The notes beneath the pieces were generated by a model that saw nothing but the letters and a program-made list of their open reading frames with translations, made no database searches and was not told the DNA's origin. Positions 60,541-64,000 of a stretch of DNA of 64,000 nt are shown here, piece by piece. Both the position numbers and the translations under genes were made by a program. This DNA is from Apodemus sylvaticus (Eukaryota > Chordata > Mammalia > Rodentia > Muridae): the NCBI RefSeq assembly GCF_947179515.1, contig NC_067473.1:88024850-88088849 (forward strand). Reading direction: 5' to 3'. Positions within the stretch are counted from its first letter, which is position 1; every line of letters starts with the position of its first letter.

Positions 60541-60870
60541 AATGCATACATTTTGCTCATAGATTCAAGGATTTTCATCCCTAATAATAGGACAGTTTTG
60601 TTTATAATCTTAGGCAAATGTGGTAGGCATTGTTTACATCGTGGAGGACAAATAGCAGCGAATAGGAAGAAGGGGAAGGTCAACCTTCAGAAGCCCTCCA
60701 GGAGTGACCTAGCTTCTCCAGAAATTTGGCCTCTATTCCTAAAAATCCCAGTGTTTCAACTGAGAAACAATCATTCAAGAGATGAGCCCATATATACTCT
60801 TTATAATCAAACCAAGGTGTTCTTCTCTTGGCCCTGCATGGTTCATGAGATTTCCACTATGTAAAATGTG
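60541..60870. repeat. Possible old rodent/mammalian LTR repeat
   Basis: gcattgtttacatcgtggaggacaaatagc, caggagtgacctagcttctccagaaatttggcctc and cctaaaaatccca resemble in order a widespread repeat with protease-like phrases such as gtgacctacttcctcc. Family uncertain. The 103-codon frame here has no domain. Confidence 0.45.
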
Positions 60871-61870
60871 TATTCTAACTTTAAGACTTTACTATGTTCA
60901 AAAAGTTCCAAAATTGTTTAAAAGTTCATGTATAAGATCTGTATTTAGATTGAAGGAAATCACTTATCTGGGGAACTGACCATATATAGTGAAAAAGAAG
61001 TTATCTGCTTCTAATATACACAGTGACATCAAGGAAAAATTCACTTTTCAATGGATTTATTGAAGCATTAAATAGGATAGATGGTGACAAGGAAAACCAA
61101 AGACGAAACATTTTAAATGTTAAAGTCCTGTTAGTCTATGGGCAGCATACAAGACATATAGTGCCATTCATTGTGTGAAATCCTATAAGGAATAGTGTCT
61201 TTTGTTGGCTGTCTATATGAGGTGTCTAACAACTCTCTCCTGTTACTCATAGTCCTGCTACCTTCAGTATCTTTGGATCCTCATTTAACAACTACTTTAT
61301 CTGCACTGCTTCCTTCGTAGCCCTTCTGGGGCATCTCCTTTGGGAATCTGACCCTGCTACATATGGTATAGCCTTACTGTCTTTTCTCAAAAAATCTTGA
61401 CAGAAAACATCATAAAAATGCACCTTTGAACTGAGGATTATGAGCATTTGGTTGTTATGACAGGTCTTGGGGAAAGTTGCCAATTCTGAAGCTGGAACAT
61501 CACTGGAATAAGTTCAAAGGAAAACAATATGTAGCTCTTCATTTGCATATACATGGACACAATGTGACTCTTCAGAGTTTGGGTACTTGAACACAATAAA
61601 TGGATCCTTTTGGGTATATGTGATAGGAATTGGAATGTCTGTGTATTCTGCTCCTCAACCAATAAAATCTGTTGTCAAAGAGGTAAAAAAAAAATGCACC
61701 TTCAGTATTGTGCATATCTTCAAAATTTTCACCATGTATTTGATATGAGGTCCTACAACAGCTTAAAACACCACTGTATGGGTTTGTAAGTGCTGGCGGG
61801 ATGAATATGTGAAAGCACTCCTCTGAGTGGTCATAGGCAAGGGGTGAGAAGCATAGGGCATGCTCTCTTT
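60871..61870. other. AT-rich intron, nothing recognised
   Basis: No supported feature. Confidence 0.5.
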
Positions 61871-61873
61871 AAG

Positions 61874-62335
61874 AACCCAGATGTCCCTCAGTGGAGGAGT
61901 GGATACAAAAAAATGTGGTATATTTACACCGTGGAATACTACTCAGCAATTAAAAACAATGAATTCATGAAATTTTTAGGCAAATGGTTGGATCTGGAAA
62001 ATATCCTAAGTGAGGTAACCCAATCACAAAAGAATATACATTGAATGCAGTCACTGATAAGTGGTTATTATCCCAGAAGCTCTGAATACTCAAGATAAAA
62101 TTAACATGCCAAATGATTTTCAAGAAGGAAGGAAGGAGAGGGCCCTGGTTCTAGAAAGGCTTGATCCAGCACTGTAGGGGATTACCAGGACAGAGAAATG
62201 GGACTTGGTGATTGGGGAATGGGTGAAGGGAAAAGGGCTTATGGGACTTATGGGGAGCAGGAAACTGGGAAAGGGGGAATCATTTGGTAAACAACAAATA
62301 TAGAAAAGAAAAAAAGGAAAAAAAAAAGAAACCAT
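61874..62335 (+). mobile_element. L1-J: 5'-truncated LINE-1 3' end, sense
   Basis: It starts at agaacccagatgtccctcagtgg and encodes only the last ORF2 residues (IYTVEYYSAIKNNEFMKFLG) before the 3'UTR and an A-rich tail at 62305-62328. A B1 element follows almost at once. Confidence 0.9.
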
Positions 62336-62340
62336 CTTTC

Positions 62341-62480
62341 AGCCGGGCGGTGGTGGTGCACGCCTGTAATCCCAGCACTCTGGGAGGCAGAGGCAGGTGG
62401 ATTTCTGAGTTTGAGGCCAGCCTGGTCTACAGAGTGAGTTACAGGACAGCCAGGGCTATACAGAAAAACCCTGTCTCAAA
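62341..62480 (+). repeat. B1 SINE, sense, well preserved
   Basis: Full-length B1 from agccgggcggtggtgg through cctgtaatcccagcactctggg and aggccagcctggtctacag to ccctgtctcaaaaaaacc. The pol III A box and B box (gtttgaggccag-type) are both present. It resembles Mus-lineage B1 more than rat B1 in the ggatttctgag stretch, but that is weak evidence. aaaccatctttca before and aaagcttctttca after the tail may be a worn duplication. Confidence 0.95.
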
Positions 62481-62499
62481 AAAACCAAAGCCAAAAAGC

Positions 62500-62735
<236 letters not shown>

Positions 62736-63355
62736 TCTTTCAAATGAGTCTACATCTGTTTATGTTCCTGGAGCCTGAGGTTTCTACCTTTTGAAATGTC
62801 TTCAGGGTATTTTGGTTAACTTCCCATTGCAAATGGCTTAGCATCTCTGTGTTGACCTGCATCTATTGAATGTCCAAGATGTCCACGGGTTTAAAATGTT
62901 CATTTTCTGGTCAAGCTGTGGAACTTTCTGTCTCACTGTTTGATTTCAGTTTGTATTGCAAACTTGACTAAAGGCAGCCACAGACAAAAGAGCTACAGCT
63001 GTTTTGGTTACTTTTGGATCCATCCTCTCAACATTTCATAGGCAAACTCTCAACAGATTTTATTTTATTTTATTCTATTTTTTATTTATTTTATTTATTT
63101 TTTTGCTAAAATGCAAACCCTTACACCCATTTGAAATCTCCTGAGCTTTGTTCTTCCTTTCTCCCTTTCTATCAGCATTCTTTTCTTCCAAAATAATGTA
63201 AGAATATACCATGAGTATTCTTTGTTTCATTCCAGATCTTTGTTAGCCTCCATATTCAAATATTCCAAATCCTTCCTGCAAACCAGTTTCAAAGGGTAGG
63301 ATGTGCATAAACAGTTGAATTTAAGCAATAGTCTGTTTCCAACTGTCTTTTTTTT
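62736..63355. other. Intron with an AT-rich pentamer stretch
   Basis: TTTTA-type repeats lie at 63058-63108. Nothing else is recognised. Confidence 0.55.
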
Positions 63356-63359
63356 TTCT

Positions 63360-63450
63360 GTTTTATCTCTAGTACTGCAATTGAACATGAGGAGCTATCA
63401 ATACTGGGCAAGAGCTCTACCATTGAGCAAAACAGCTAGCTCCTGGTTTT
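63360..63450 (-). repeat. B4/ID-type SINE fragment, antisense
   Basis: gcaagagctctaccattgagcaaaacagctagctcc is the antisense of a tRNA-Ala-like ID/B4 head (caagcactctaccactgagc type), preceded by tactgcaattgaacatgagg. Confidence 0.6.
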
Positions 63451-63711
63451 AGTAGCTTTTATATAGCAGAAATCACCATATATGACACAATGAAGTTAAT
63501 GGTAGAAGGATTTATTTGAGCTAGTAGTTTCTGAGATTTGAATCCACCATGGCAAGGATGGTGTGGAGTACATGGAGTACATTAGGTTGTTTATGTCACA
63601 GAAGACCAGGTTGCAGAATGTGCCCATAAGCCAGGAGCTTGATCAGGCCCTCAAAAGCCTCCCTGAAATTTCTATTTCTGCCATTAGGGTCTCCCTCTAA
63701 AGGTTCTACAG

Positions 63712-63878
63712 CAGCGGTTCTCAACCTTCTTCCTCATGTTGTGGTGATCCCCCAACCATGAAATTACTTTGGTTACTACTTCATAACTGCAATTTTACTA
63801 TGGTTATGAATTGTAATGTAAATACTTTTACAGACAGAGGTTTCCCAAAGGAGCCGCAATATACAGACTAAGAACCAC
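63712..63878. mobile_element. hAT-type nonautonomous DNA transposon (URR1-like)
   Basis: It opens with the terminal cagcggttctcaacc and closes near ctaagaaccac, its worn inverted counterpart. The interior (atgttgtggtgatcccccaacc, cataactgcaattttactatgg) is that of the common rodent hAT-Charlie-type element with this terminus. It codes for nothing. Confidence 0.75.
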
Positions 63879-64000
63879 GTATCTACAATCTCCCAAGAAG
63901 AAAGGGTGTTTAAAACATGAGTCCAATGTAGGCATTAAAATGGCACATATAGGGAAAATAAGTTTTTAGATGAATTTTACATAGGGTTCTGTCAACCCCA

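Noticed and set aside
60553..60864. 103-codon frame
   Set aside because: It sits in a probable old LTR repeat and shows no domain.

Overview
This window is intronic DNA from a murid (mouse/rat-type) rodent. The evidence is rodent L1 and Lx LINE copies, B1, B2/B3 and B4-type SINEs, a rodent hAT relic, long simple repeats and very AT-rich unique sequence. No ID element typical of rat was noticed and no mouse A, F or T monomer was recognised, so I leave the genus open. There is no bacterial operon, CRISPR array or defence locus here, and no tRNA or rRNA gene was seen.

The only cellular coding sequence I can support is one 78-nt exon at 40281-40358 (+). It has a polypyrimidine/AG acceptor, a GTAAGT donor and an open phase-0 frame encoding 26 residues. 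These include HLQKAFASRVDKSTQTELL, which I recognise from memory as CCSER1 (FAM190A). The rest of the window is then the two flanking introns of Ccser1, transcribed on the + strand. CCSER1 is a very large gene, so one exon in 64 kb is expected.

Layout. Positions 1-9690 are a stack of nested LINE-1 elements. An old L1 (B, about 6908-9690, minus) was invaded by L1-A (1-6907, minus, running off the left edge). L1-A was later hit twice: by L1-C (476-3969) and by L1-D (5379-6494). Each of these is bounded by a target-site duplication and carries the internal inversion left by twin priming. At 22.05-24.25 kb is a third twin-primed L1 (E) with a 16-bp duplication and both arms still open. Simple 5'-truncated L1 tails lie at 14.64-15.87, 17.40-17.65, 32.3-32.75, 53.5-53.84 and 61.87-62.33 kb. 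Older Lx-type 3'UTR blocks lie at about 24.63, 31.15, 33.16, 48.27 and 50.87 kb, and an L1/Lx 5' region at 54.7-55.8 kb. LTR-like or unclassified GC-rich blocks lie at 29.2-30.1, 31.83-32.31 and 41.25-41.89 kb. Long microsatellites (CTTT, TTCC, TTTTC, CA, TG, GAAA/GGAA) are scattered through the window. The spaces between are AT-rich intron with no recognised gene.

The biology on view is retrotransposition history inside a giant intron. Long L1 copies are nearly all antisense to Ccser1, while the sense copies are short 3' ends. Three of the younger insertions are twin-primed. I found no convincing undescribed gene system; the less explained items are a short coding-like relic at 54.09-54.26 kb and a CpG-containing unique block near 34.5-35.1 kb.
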